This document shows, piece by piece, positions 1-7,515 of a stretch of DNA of 61,665 nucleotides. Source of the stretch: Lachnospiraceae bacterium (GTDB taxonomy: Bacteria; Bacillota; Clostridia; Lachnospirales; Lachnospiraceae). How positions within the stretch are numbered: position 1 is the stretch's first letter; the number at the start of each line of letters is the position of its first letter. The DNA lies in the NCBI GenBank assembly GCA_017622875.1, contig JAGAQG010000037.1, forward strand, positions 1 to 61,665, given 5' to 3'. The position numbers and the translations under genes are program-made. The notes below the pieces were generated by a model. The model was given only the letters and a program-made list of their open reading frames with translations, ran no database searches and was not told the DNA's origin.

Positions 1-45
1 AAAATAAAATATATTCAATCGGCTTCGCCGCAAATTTTTGGCGAT

Positions 46-67
46 TTGTCAAGCGTTTTTTTGACAA
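46..67. repeat. Short hairpin
   Basis: TTGTCAA and TTGACAA pair around an eight-base loop. The hairpin may belong to the terminator of a gene lying before the window. TTGACA at 61-66 could also be read as a -35 box, but no good -10 follows at the right distance. Confidence 0.35.
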
Positions 68-91
68 AAAGTGGGGGATTTCAATAAAAAA

Positions 92-130
92 GGAATCTGA
101 AAGCCTTGATTTTACTGGCTTAAAGATTCC
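92..130 (+). repeat. Imperfect inverted repeat in the leader of the zinc-ribbon gene
   Basis: GGAATCT at 92-98 pairs with AGATTCC at 124-130, and AAGCC pairs with GGCTT inside it, giving a two-part stem. No T-run follows, so it is not a standard terminator. It ends about 20 bases before the AAAGGAGG ribosome site. A role in mRNA stability or as an operator is inference. Confidence 0.45.
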
Positions 131-161
131 GAGAGATTATATTTTAATAAAGGAGGATTGT

Positions 162-560
162 ATGAAGAGTATCAAACCAGGCAGAGGCCCGTCGATGATG
201 GGCGGCGTAAGTTCTATCTTTGCAGCGCTATTTGGTGTGTTCTGGACAATTACAGCTGTCAGCATGGGAGCGTTTATCATGGTGCCATTTGGCCTGCTGT
301 TCATTGGAATTGCAGTATTTCAGGCTGTCTATAATTTTAAAAATGCCACTGGGGAAAACAGGTATTCTTCGTTTGATATTGTGGACGAAGATGAAGAAAT
401 AGATCCATTGAACGAAAAATATGGGGCAAAGAAAACTTCAGGAATGCAGTCTTCTGAAAATATGAGTTTCGATATTGATAGTGAATACTGTCCGTATTGC
501 GGCATAAAGGTATCAAAAGAGTTTGAATTTTGCCCTAAATGTGGAAAGAAACTTCCATAG
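162..560 (+). CDS. Small membrane protein with C-terminal zinc ribbon
   Basis: A 132-residue protein of unknown function. Two hydrophobic segments (about residues 16-37 and 38-58) are followed by an acidic linker and a C-terminal zinc ribbon with paired CPYC (110-113) and CPKC (124-127) cysteines. It is probably a bitopic or hairpin membrane protein with a cytosolic metal-binding tail. The start is set by AAAGGAGG five bases upstream of the ATG. It stands alone, ends at a strong hairpin terminator, and faces an AraC gene on the other strand. A second membrane protein with a C-terminal ribbon occurs at 14394. The zinc ribbon is clear, but a partner or substrate cannot be deduced. Confidence 0.8.
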   Translation: MKSIKPGRGPSMMGGVSSIFAALFGVFWTITAVSMGAFIMVPFGLLFIGIAVFQAVYNFKNATGENRYSSFDIVDEDEEIDPLNEKYGAKKTSGMQSSENMSFDIDSEYCPYCGIKVSKEFEFCPKCGKKLP

Positions 561-597
561 ATCAGAGCGAATGCAGAAAGAAAATACATATGTCATA

Positions 598-626
598 AAA
601 AAAGCACCCGTGTGGGTGCTTTTTCT
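598..626. terminator. Bidirectional intrinsic terminator
   Basis: AAAGCACCC and GGGTGCTTT form a nine-pair stem with a GTGT loop, with A-runs before and T-runs after. It can serve both the zinc-ribbon gene and the convergent AraC gene, whose stop lies at its edge. Confidence 0.9.
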
Positions 627-1503
627 ATGTTTCGCGGACTTCCCTGCGATATGCGAGAGGTGTCGTATGACATTCGCGTTTAAATATCTTACTGAAATAA
701 GCGCTGTTTGAAAATCCCGTCTGCACTGCGATATCTGTAACAGAAAGATTTGTAGATCTTAAAAGTTTTTTCGCCATCTCTATTCGATGGCTCATTAAAT
801 ATTCAAACGGTGTCTGCTGAATGCAGAACTGGAAACAACGCAAAGCTTCTCTTGTACTGATCGTCGCAGAGGAAGCAATCATTTCTAAAGAGAGCTTTTC
901 TGCATAATTCTCTTGAATATAGGACATCATGGTTAGAATTCGTTCCTGATTGACAGAGTGTGAAAAATGTTCCGGTTCTTTTAAATTGTTGATCTCCTCT
1001 AATAAAAGCAGCCATATTTCAGAAAAAATATTCCTGACCTGAAATTCGGTATTTTCCTGTGCCTGAAGTATGGAAGCTTTTTTGATTTTCTCTAAAATCT
1101 GTATCTGTTCCTTTGTATCACCACGAAATTCCACAACTTCTATTTTTCGATTTTGCAGCACCGGGTTTAAATATTTCTTTTCATAGATACTCATGAAATG
1201 TCCGCCAAGAAGTGTCGGGTGAACAAGGTGAGTGTCCATAATACATTCTGAATCACCTTCGATCATGGCAAGCACGTTGGTATTTAAAAAGTATCCCTGA
1301 CCTTTATGGATATTGTAATTTCTGTTTGCGGTATGGATTGTTACAGTTCCCTGAAGGACATAGGTAAATTCCACTTCTTCATGCCAATGCCACGGAACCT
1401 TTGAATTTATGAAAATATCATGATGTAGTGCATAAGGGTATTCAGGACTGACTCCTTCTACATCCTCTCTTTGGTTACTGTTCAGCTTTATTTTCAGTTC
1501 CAT
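625..1503 (-). CDS. AraC-family transcriptional regulator, cupin type
   Basis: A 292-residue regulator. The N-terminal cupin-like sensor half (about 20-110) carries the HWHEE-type motif common in sugar-responsive AraC proteins. The C-terminal 100 residues hold the two helix-turn-helix units, ending in the typical FSNSAYFSKIFKRE signature and a conserved proline before YRR. The effector is not known. It is transcribed away from two tiny ORFs (1696-1897), so the 190-base gap between them is where it could act on itself or on them. A second, differently built AraC gene lies at 3225. The family call is sure; the regulon is not. Confidence 0.93.
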   Translation of the reverse strand: MELKIKLNSNQREDVEGVSPEYPYALHHDIFINSKVPWHWHEEVEFTYVLQGTVTIHTANRNYNIHKGQGYFLNTNVLAMIEGDSECIMDTHLVHPTLLGGHFMSIYEKKYLNPVLQNRKIEVVEFRGDTKEQIQILEKIKKASILQAQENTEFQVRNIFSEIWLLLLEEINNLKEPEHFSHSVNQERILTMMSYIQENYAEKLSLEMIASSATISTREALRCFQFCIQQTPFEYLMSHRIEMAKKLLRSTNLSVTDIAVQTGFSNSAYFSKIFKRECHTTPLAYRREVRET

Positions 1504-1620
1504 AAAAGCCCTCCGCTATATAATTTAAGAAAGTTCAAAACTATAAAATACAGACTGTAAAATTATTATAAAAATGACATATTATGGCGATATAATTATA
1601 ATTTGTGTCGTATATTTTAT

Positions 1621-1648
1621 TTGTTTTGGATGTAATTGGCATTATGAT
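1621..1648 (+). promoter_or_regulatory. Possible sigma-A promoter for the tiny ORFs
   Basis: TTGTTT and TATGAT are separated by 16 bases in a very AT-rich gap and point at the small ORF at 1696. The -35 match is moderate. Confidence 0.4.
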
Positions 1649-1695
1649 AATTATAACAAAAACAGATACACGTGTAAAGGAAAGGATGAGAAAGC

Positions 1696-1878
1696 ATGAA
1701 TTATCCATTATTTGAACAGTTAAAAATGTTTTATGCAAAGCATCCGGACCTGCTGGACTCGTTAACGAGAGAGGAATTTGAAAATCTGGTTTCTTGTGAA
1801 AAGGAGGAAAATGAGTATGGCAGCAGCATTATTAGGGTTAATCATCATAGCGGCAATTTTGGGGCTGTGTGTATTTGA
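1696..1878 (+). CDS. Small hypothetical protein, 60 residues
   Basis: A 60-codon ORF starting with ATG nine bases after AAAGGA. The first 40 residues are amphipathic and look protein-like (FEQLKMFYAKHPDLLDSL); the last 20 look less natural and overlap a second ORF in another frame. No family is recognised. The coding potential of the tail is doubtful, so the functional product may be mainly the N-terminal part. It may also act as a leader whose translation is coupled to the overlapping membrane peptide, since the ribosome site of the latter (AAGGAGG) lies inside it. The pair sits alone between two oppositely oriented genes. Confidence 0.5.
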   Translation: MNYPLFEQLKMFYAKHPDLLDSLTREEFENLVSCEKEENEYGSSIIRVNHHSGNFGAVCI

Positions 1879-1897
1879 TACAGCTACTCAGGCTTAA
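1817..1897 (+). CDS. Tiny single-span membrane peptide, 26 residues
   Basis: ATG at 1817 lies nine bases after a perfect AAGGAGG (1801-1807). An ATG at 1811 in the same frame is too close to that site. The peptide is almost wholly hydrophobic (ALLGLIIIAAILGLCVF) with a short polar DTATQA tail, so it should form one membrane helix. It overlaps the 60-residue ORF in a different frame by 62 bases. Size and shape recall small stress or toxin-like membrane peptides and small subunit peptides of transporters, but no sequence family is recognised. The strong ribosome site is the main support. Confidence 0.6.
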   Translation: MAAALLGLIIIAAILGLCVFDTATQA

Positions 1898-1926
1898 AAC
1901 ATATTTATGCGCAATATATGAGAAGA

Positions 1927-1950
1927 GCTGCTCTTAGGAGCAGCCCTTTG
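1927..1950. terminator. Hairpin between convergent genes
   Basis: GCTGCTC and GAGCAGC pair around TTAG. The T-richness that follows is broken (CCTTTGCTTTG), so termination may be weak. The stem overlaps the last codons of the ceramidase-like gene. Confidence 0.5.
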
Positions 1951-3199
1951 CTTTGTCTAAAATTTCTCTTATCATATATTCCCCCACACCGCGTTCAAAT
2001 GGAGAACTCATCGCTTCATAATACATACTGTCATAGGCATTTTTATCTGCCAAATACATATAGTAGCCATTTCCATATCCAAAGACTTCAATACCTTCTC
2101 TTTTCAGAATAGTTCCCAGGGTGCTGAACAGTTCGCCAGGAATGACCGCAATTTTTAATTCTTGTAAAGTAATGATAGAAAAATGTGCATCAATATAATC
2201 TAAATCCTTTAAAGTTTTGGAAAGCCCAACCGCAACAGATGCCCCTTCTACATAGGAAGCAAGAATACGAAGTTCCTTTGCCTCCAGCCCCTGCTGCTTT
2301 CCTTTTTCAAGATCTGCTTCATATTTCTGCAGCTGTGCCTGCGCAGTTTCAACAGGGGGAACCTTTTTGATCGGAAGGACGATTGGATACTGCTGAATAT
2401 CGATCTGCCAAAAAGCTCCCTGATATACGGGTTGTTCTAAAGCCTTTCTGATTTCTTCGATGATCACGTGACTGTAACTTTCCACCTGCTCATAGCTGCT
2501 GGATTTACGGGTAAATCGAGTGCTGATGTCGCCGGCATTGCTGTTGACGAACATTACCATATCATAGGCGAACCCACGCTCCACTGCATAAGGTAAGTCA
2601 GCAGTGATCAGGAGATTAGAAGGGTTTAATACGGTAGGATGACATGCATAATTGTAGAGCAGTACCTGTTTTCCATCACATCTGTCAAAACGCAGTACAA
2701 GCAAAGAAGAGTCTCCCGGCAAAGAAGCATCATGTCGTTCCGTTCCCACATTTTCAATGCTTCCTCTGCCGACTGTCAGCTGACATTCCATTAAATCAGA
2801 AAATGCATTGTGCGCTGCCAGTGTGATTTTTTCGGACAGCTCCTTCTGATATGCCGGGTCAGACACACCAAATACATCGGTAAGTCCGGTGAAAGGTTTC
2901 TGACTGGTATCAATTGTCCCAGCAGGACCGGAATGTGTATGTGTAGCCATCAGCACGAAATGCGCATCAGAAAGATGCGGTTCATTCAGCCGGGTCAGAA
3001 CAGCATTTCTGAGAACATCATCTACCGCAAGACAGTCACATTGCGCCAGCAAATAGAGTTCACCGCTGCATTCCATTGCAATACAGCGGACATACAGCTC
3101 ATCATGTACACCAGCAGCGATACGTTTGCCGGCATAGCCGCTGAGTGCAACAGGGAGTTTAGGTGTGATACATTGTTTGTCAAATCCGATTTTTACCAT
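1934..3199 (-). CDS. Neutral/alkaline ceramidase-like amidohydrolase, cytosolic
   Basis: 421 residues matching the N-terminal catalytic domain of neutral/alkaline ceramidases. Zinc-site features are visible: HTHSGP (His87, His89), YACHPTVL (His187), a PGE motif, and GYYMY near the C-terminus. NAGDIS (221-226) corresponds to the nucleophile-serine region. Unlike secreted ceramidases of 650 or more residues, it has no signal peptide and lacks the C-terminal immunoglobulin-like domain, so it should act in the cytosol, perhaps on another amide or ester. GGAGG lies upstream of the ATG. It is the second gene after the AraC gene at 3225 (25-base gap). Fold is confident; ceramide as substrate is doubtful. 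Confidence 0.8.
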   Translation of the reverse strand: MVKIGFDKQCITPKLPVALSGYAGKRIAAGVHDELYVRCIAMECSGELYLLAQCDCLAVDDVLRNAVLTRLNEPHLSDAHFVLMATHTHSGPAGTIDTSQKPFTGLTDVFGVSDPAYQKELSEKITLAAHNAFSDLMECQLTVGRGSIENVGTERHDASLPGDSSLLVLRFDRCDGKQVLLYNYACHPTVLNPSNLLITADLPYAVERGFAYDMVMFVNSNAGDISTRFTRKSSSYEQVESYSHVIIEEIRKALEQPVYQGAFWQIDIQQYPIVLPIKKVPPVETAQAQLQKYEADLEKGKQQGLEAKELRILASYVEGASVAVGLSKTLKDLDYIDAHFSIITLQELKIAVIPGELFSTLGTILKREGIEVFGYGNGYYMYLADKNAYDSMYYEAMSSPFERGVGEYMIREILDKAKGCS

Positions 3200-3224
3200 A
3201 GGTTGCCTCCAAATAGATTTGTTT

Positions 3225-4088
3225 TTATTCTAATGATTCTTCCATGATCGTGTCTGAAAAGGTTCTGCCGCTTGGGGTGGTCCCAAAGAATTTTCCATAG
3301 GCTCGGGAAAAAGAAGAATAGCTTCCAAAACCACAACGAAAACAGGCGTCAGTTGCAGGAATCCCTCGTCCAATGAGATCTCTGGCAAACAGCAGACGAT
3401 GATCAGAAACATAGGCGTGAATTGTAGTTCCGGTTTCTTCTCTGAAGCGCCGCATCATATGGTAGCGGCTGATATAAAATTTTTCTGCAAGCTCATCAAT
3501 TGAAAAATCCTCTGTCAGATGAGTATCTATAAAATGCACAATATCCTGAATCCGTTTGCTCTTTGGCAGCATCGGGGAAGGCTTCTGCACTTCTTCGTGC
3601 CGGATACTGCGTGCAATTTCCACCAGAAGGTGAAGCAGCATACCAGTGCTGGAAATTTCGTTTCCGTAGCACTTTGACGAGAGTTCCCGTTCAATGTCTG
3701 TAGTAAGCGTAAATAATCTCTGCCGGATCTTTCCAGCCGGACGCAGAACATGGTCATATTCCTTGGAAAAACATTCTGTCAGATCACAGGCAGTGGAGGA
3801 TTCCCTTTCAAGAAATTCCGGTGCAAGATAGAGAATGATTCGCTCGCAGGTAGTTCCTGCCTCGAATTCCGGTCGATGGACACATTGTCTTCCGATCAGG
3901 ACCAGATCCCCCGGAACGAGAGAATAGCGCTTTCCCTCGACAAAATATCCGCCTTTACCGGAAATGAAAAACAGCAGTTTATAAAATTCGTGATAATGGT
4001 AATCTGTTTTTGTTTCTCCATTATCTTTTAGATGGAAAAGCCTGAAATCTTCTAACAGATATCCCTTTTTTTCGTAGTTTTCGCTCAT
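3225..4088 (-). CDS. AraC-family transcriptional regulator
   Basis: 287 residues with an N-terminal cupin sensor (about 25-110, with a YHYHEFYKLLFFISG segment) and a C-terminal double helix-turn-helix (about 185-280). The second unit (RCGFGSYSSFSRAYGKFFG) is followed by the usual TPS. It is the first gene of a two-gene unit with the ceramidase-like hydrolase and is divergent from a symporter at 4211. The 120-base gap between them contains a long palindrome. By position it probably controls the hydrolase and the symporter; this is inference from layout. Confidence 0.92.
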   Translation of the reverse strand: MSENYEKKGYLLEDFRLFHLKDNGETKTDYHYHEFYKLLFFISGKGGYFVEGKRYSLVPGDLVLIGRQCVHRPEFEAGTTCERIILYLAPEFLERESSTACDLTECFSKEYDHVLRPAGKIRQRLFTLTTDIERELSSKCYGNEISSTGMLLHLLVEIARSIRHEEVQKPSPMLPKSKRIQDIVHFIDTHLTEDFSIDELAEKFYISRYHMMRRFREETGTTIHAYVSDHRLLFARDLIGRGIPATDACFRCGFGSYSSFSRAYGKFFGTTPSGRTFSDTIMEESLE

Positions 4089-4110
4089 AAATCCCTCAAA
4101 ACAGCACTAT

Positions 4111-4148
4111 TTGCAAATATCATAGCATAAAATGAGTTTTATGTGCAA
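4111..4148. promoter_or_regulatory. Palindromic operator candidate
   Basis: CATAAAA (4126-4132) and TTTTATG (4137-4143) form a perfect inverted repeat with a TGAG spacer. TTGCA (4111-4115) and TGCAA (4144-4148) form an outer pair. It lies between the AraC gene and the divergent symporter gene, where an autoregulatory operator would be expected. Confidence 0.45.
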
Positions 4149-4210
4149 GAAATGCGTGATAGAATATTGATAACTATAAAAATAGGAAAAAATTTGTCTG
4201 GAGGAAGATT

Positions 4211-5437
4211 ATGAAAAAGATATTGAAAAATTATGGATTCATTATCTGTATGCTGGTCGGCATTATCGCAGGCTGTATCGTTGGTGCAGTGTGGCCGGGA
4301 GCAACATGTCTGGAACCATTGGGAACTGTATTTATTAACTTAATGTTCTGTATCGTAGTACCGATGGTATTTTGTTCAATCTCTTCTGCAATCGCAAACA
4401 TGCAGAGCGCAAGACGTGCAGGAAAGATTATGGGTGTCACAGTCATTACATTCTGTGTGACAGCAGGAATCGCAGCCCTGATCATGTACATTATTGTACG
4501 CGTGATTCCAATCGTTGGCGGAACTTATGAAGTTGTAGAAGGTGAGATCGGTGAAACACTGGGTCTGGCTGATATGATCATCAATTTCTTTACAAAACCT
4601 GATTTCTCAGAATTATGGAGCCGCAGAGCAATCCTGCCGCTGATCGTATTTGCGATTCTTTTGGGTTTTGGTGTGCAGTTATCCGGCGGTCCGGAAACAA
4701 AGACAGCAAAGCTTCTGGAAGATGTGACAGCATGTATCATGAACACAGTAAGAATCGTTACTTACTATGCGCCAATCGGTTTCTTCGGATTCTTCGCAAC
4801 ACTGGTTGCAACTTATGGTCCTGAACTGATCGGTGATTACAGCCGTACATTAATCGTTTACTATGTTGTATGTTTTGTATATATGTTTATTTCCTTCCCG
4901 ATTTACGCAACCTTCGGCGGCGGAAAAGGTGCAGCAAAGGTAATGTTCAAACACTTATTCAAACCTGCAGCAGTATCCTTTGGTACATGCTCAAGTGTAG
5001 CAACAATTCCTACAAACATGGAAGCAGCAGAAGATACAGGTATTTCCAAAGAAGTAGCTGATATCGTATTACCACTTGGCGCAACCATGCATATGGATGG
5101 ATCGGCAATGTCCGCAATCGTTAAGGTAGCATTCCTGTTCGGTATTTTCGGTCAGGATTTCTCAACAGGCCGTGCAGTTTTAGCAATCGTGATTGCAATC
5201 TTCTCATCTGTAGCAATGTCTGGTATTCCAGGCGGCGGCGGTACAGGAGAACTGGTACTTTGTACAATCTTCTTCCCGGATCAGCTTGCAGTTGCTTACC
5301 CAATCGCACTGGCACTCGGTAATCTGGTTGACCCACCAGCAACAATGGTCAATGCAGCTGGTGACTACGTAGTCAGCTACATCGTAGAACGTTTCGTAAA
5401 CGGAAAAGACTGGTTACAGAAGAAAATGAGTAAATAA
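4211..5437 (+). CDS. Dicarboxylate/amino acid:cation symporter (DAACS family)
   Basis: A 408-residue sodium- or proton-coupled symporter of the GltP/SstT/DctA family in the cytoplasmic membrane. It has about eight hydrophobic segments plus the re-entrant hairpins. The family signature GATMHMDGSAM is near residue 290, where GATxNMDG is usual, and a glycine-rich GIPGGGGTGE segment follows about 50 residues later. His replaces the common Asn in the signature, so the substrate may be unusual; glutamate, aspartate, serine or a dicarboxylate are all possible. A GGAGGAAG ribosome site precedes the ATG. It is divergent from the AraC-hydrolase pair and ends at a strong terminator. Confidence 0.9.
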   Translation: MKKILKNYGFIICMLVGIIAGCIVGAVWPGATCLEPLGTVFINLMFCIVVPMVFCSISSAIANMQSARRAGKIMGVTVITFCVTAGIAALIMYIIVRVIPIVGGTYEVVEGEIGETLGLADMIINFFTKPDFSELWSRRAILPLIVFAILLGFGVQLSGGPETKTAKLLEDVTACIMNTVRIVTYYAPIGFFGFFATLVATYGPELIGDYSRTLIVYYVVCFVYMFISFPIYATFGGGKGAAKVMFKHLFKPAAVSFGTCSSVATIPTNMEAAEDTGISKEVADIVLPLGATMHMDGSAMSAIVKVAFLFGIFGQDFSTGRAVLAIVIAIFSSVAMSGIPGGGGTGELVLCTIFFPDQLAVAYPIALALGNLVDPPATMVNAAGDYVVSYIVERFVNGKDWLQKKMSK

Positions 5438-5447
5438 CAGAGATTAT

Positions 5448-5486
5448 AAAAGCCCTCAAGTCGTAAAAACTTGAGGGCTTTGAAAT
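5448..5486. terminator. Bidirectional intrinsic terminator
   Basis: AAAGCCCTCAAG and CTTGAGGGCTTT form a 12-pair stem between the symporter gene and the convergent PepSY lipoprotein gene. Confidence 0.9.
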
Positions 5487-6077
5487 TTAATCATAAATGG
5501 ATTCTACTTCCCAGCTTCGGATCGCACCGCTGTATCCATCAATTTCAAATTCATATTCCATGTCTCCGTAATAAATACTTCCATCATACTCTAATCTGCC
5601 ATCATCATAATCCACTTCGAACTCACGAATGTCGCTTTCAGTAGCTCCCGGTACTTGTGCCAGTGCGATTTTTTTCGCTTCGGTCTCAGTTAGCTCCTTT
5701 GAGGATGGTTCTGAACTGGTTGTATCGGTAACGATTTCTGTATTTTTAGAAGAATCTGTTCCTGAAGAACTGTTATGCTTCTGAGATTTTTTATCAATTT
5801 CATAGCTGATTACTTTGCCTGTCAAAGCATCAATATCGTAATCGTATTCTACACCGTTGACTGTAAAATCGATTTCATAGTATTCGGTGTCATTTTTTCT
5901 ATCAAGTTCTGTGGATACAAAAGAAACTTCAGAGGTCTGAAATCCGGCGGCTTCGATTGCAGCAGCTTTTGCAGTTTCCAGATCGATGCGATCTATGGTC
6001 TGAGCCTGGGCTGCGCATCCTGTGAGGATAAGCCCTGTAAGTGTCAATGTTGTAAATAATCTGTTTTTTCTTTTCAT
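5487..6077 (-). CDS. Lipoprotein with two PepSY domains
   Basis: 196 residues. A signal peptide with lipobox LTGC (Cys21) predicts anchoring on the outer face of the membrane. Two PepSY repeats (about 30-93 and 128-192) flank a Ser/Thr-rich linker. Each repeat has the typical A-K-IAL-xxPGA start and the acidic YYxxDF strand. PepSY domains are linked to control of proteases or to extracytoplasmic sensing. It lies 85 bases after the histidine kinase gene, on the same strand, with its own AAAGGAGA site. A direct repeat in the gap overlaps its likely promoter, so it is a probable target of the adjacent response regulator. Confidence 0.85.
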   Translation of the reverse strand: MKRKNRLFTTLTLTGLILTGCAAQAQTIDRIDLETAKAAAIEAAGFQTSEVSFVSTELDRKNDTEYYEIDFTVNGVEYDYDIDALTGKVISYEIDKKSQKHNSSSGTDSSKNTEIVTDTTSSEPSSKELTETEAKKIALAQVPGATESDIREFEVDYDDGRLEYDGSIYYGDMEYEFEIDGYSGAIRSWEVESIYD

Positions 6078-6112
6078 AATAAATGTCTCCTTTCATGCTG
6101 TTTGTTTCTGTG

Positions 6113-6150
6113 ATTGTATCTTAAGCCTCCAACATGAAACGTACATGAAA
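6113..6150 (-). promoter_or_regulatory. PepSY lipoprotein promoter with response-regulator direct repeat
   Basis: On the minus strand TTTCATGT occurs twice, eleven bases apart (plus-strand ACATGAAA at 6132-6139 and 6143-6150). A TACAAT -10 box (6113-6118) lies so that the repeats cover the -35 position. Tandem half-sites one helical turn apart are typical of OmpR-family regulators acting as activators. Confidence 0.55.
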
Positions 6151-6162
6151 TTTGAAAAAAAT

Positions 6163-7515
6163 TTATGAGACTTTTAAAAGCGGTAAATGCAATGTAAAGG
6201 TGCTGCCTTTTTCAGGTTCGCTTTCCAGTGTCATATATCCGCCATGGATATCAGCAATCTGTCTGACCATGGAAAGTCCAAGCCCGCTGCCATTTTCATT
6301 GCTGCGGGAAACATCTGCCTGGTAAAAGCGCTGCCAGATCTTTTCCTGTTCCTCATGTGGGATACCGATTCCGAAATCCTGAACAGAAAGAGTCGCTTCC
6401 ATATTTTGGACAGCCACGGTCAGAGATATCGGGCTGGAATCATCACTGTATTTCATGGCATTTTCCACCAGATTTCGAATCAGTCTTCCAAGCAGCTCCG
6501 GATTTGCCTGTACAAAAACTCCTTGCGCAGTATTTAATTTTAATCGGGAGTGTTCCATAAAATGTTCCTGAGAGAAAGTATATGCAAATTCCCCAAGATC
6601 TACTCGCTCCATCAAAGTATTTTCAGTGCCCTGTTCCATGCGGGTCATGCTTAAAAGCTGAGAAATCAGGGAAGCCATCTTGTCTGCCTGTCTGTGAATC
6701 ATGGAAATGGTTTCTGCATGATCTTCCGGTGTTTCGTCATATTTTTCTGCATATTCGCAGGCACCTTTAATGATAGAAACCGGAGTACGAAGCTCATGAG
6801 AAGCATCTGCAGTAAACTGTTTTTCTATCTCAAAAGAATGTTCCAGCCTCTCAAACATCTGATCAAAATCCGCCGCCAGTCTGGAAAACTCGTCCCCGCC
6901 TTCCGGCAGACCAATGCGTCCTGATAAATCTTTTGCCTCATTGATTGCTTCGGCAGTGGCAGTAATGTGGTCTAAAGGCTGAAAAGCCCGTTTTGTAATA
7001 AAATAACTTCCTAAAGCGGCCAGAAGAATAAAAATCGGAAGTGCAATCAGTGAAATAAACAGGAGATTACGTGCCAACGATTCATTGTTTGGTGCTTCCA
7101 TAAGACCGCGCAGCCAGACACCGCTCTGCCAGTCGGAGGCAAGCCATAAATCCAGAACAATATATTGTCCGTCAGTGGAATCTACGGTGCGGATGAATCC
7201 GTTCTCAAAAGGAATCTCCGCCTGAAATGACACGGGAATCTGTCCTGCGATCAGAGCTTCATTCTGACTGTAAATTAATGTGGAAATTCCGTTTTGAAAG
7301 TAGGAAAAACCTTCCGAAATCACTGGCTTTCGGTCAGTCACCTCGACATAGGCAAGGTTTGAATGAACAGTTTCATTCAGCTGGTCCATTGCTGTCTGTG
7401 TGGCAACGCTGTTGCTGATAAAGAGCATAAAAATAAGTAAAAGAACAGCAAGCCCCGCCATTAAAAGTGTTAACAGGATGGTGATTTTTGATTTTACGGA
7501 CAACGTTTTTTTCAT
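6163..7515 (-). CDS. Sensor histidine kinase, OmpR-partner type
   Basis: 450 residues. TM1 is at about 11-33, an extracytoplasmic sensor of about 115 residues follows, TM2 is at about 151-173, then a HAMP linker. The DHp domain has FTADASHELRTP with phospho-acceptor His240. The ATPase shows the N box (LVENAMKYS), DFGIGIP and GSGLGLSMV. It autophosphorylates and passes phosphate to the regulator encoded just before it. The two genes overlap by one base (TGATG), which implies coupled translation. The signal is unknown. The downstream PepSY lipoprotein suggests that the system watches the cell envelope. Confidence 0.95.
   Translation of the reverse strand: MKKTLSVKSKITILLTLLMAGLAVLLLIFMLFISNSVATQTAMDQLNETVHSNLAYVEVTDRKPVISEGFSYFQNGISTLIYSQNEALIAGQIPVSFQAEIPFENGFIRTVDSTDGQYIVLDLWLASDWQSGVWLRGLMEAPNNESLARNLLFISLIALPIFILLAALGSYFITKRAFQPLDHITATAEAINEAKDLSGRIGLPEGGDEFSRLAADFDQMFERLEHSFEIEKQFTADASHELRTPVSIIKGACEYAEKYDETPEDHAETISMIHRQADKMASLISQLLSMTRMEQGTENTLMERVDLGEFAYTFSQEHFMEHSRLKLNTAQGVFVQANPELLGRLIRNLVENAMKYSDDSSPISLTVAVQNMEATLSVQDFGIGIPHEEQEKIWQRFYQADVSRSNENGSGLGLSMVRQIADIHGGYMTLESEPEKGSTFTLHLPLLKVS

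Noticed and set aside
2810-3247. 145-codon open frame antisense to the ceramidase-like gene
   Set aside because: The minus-strand gene has its metal motifs intact; the plus frame has none.
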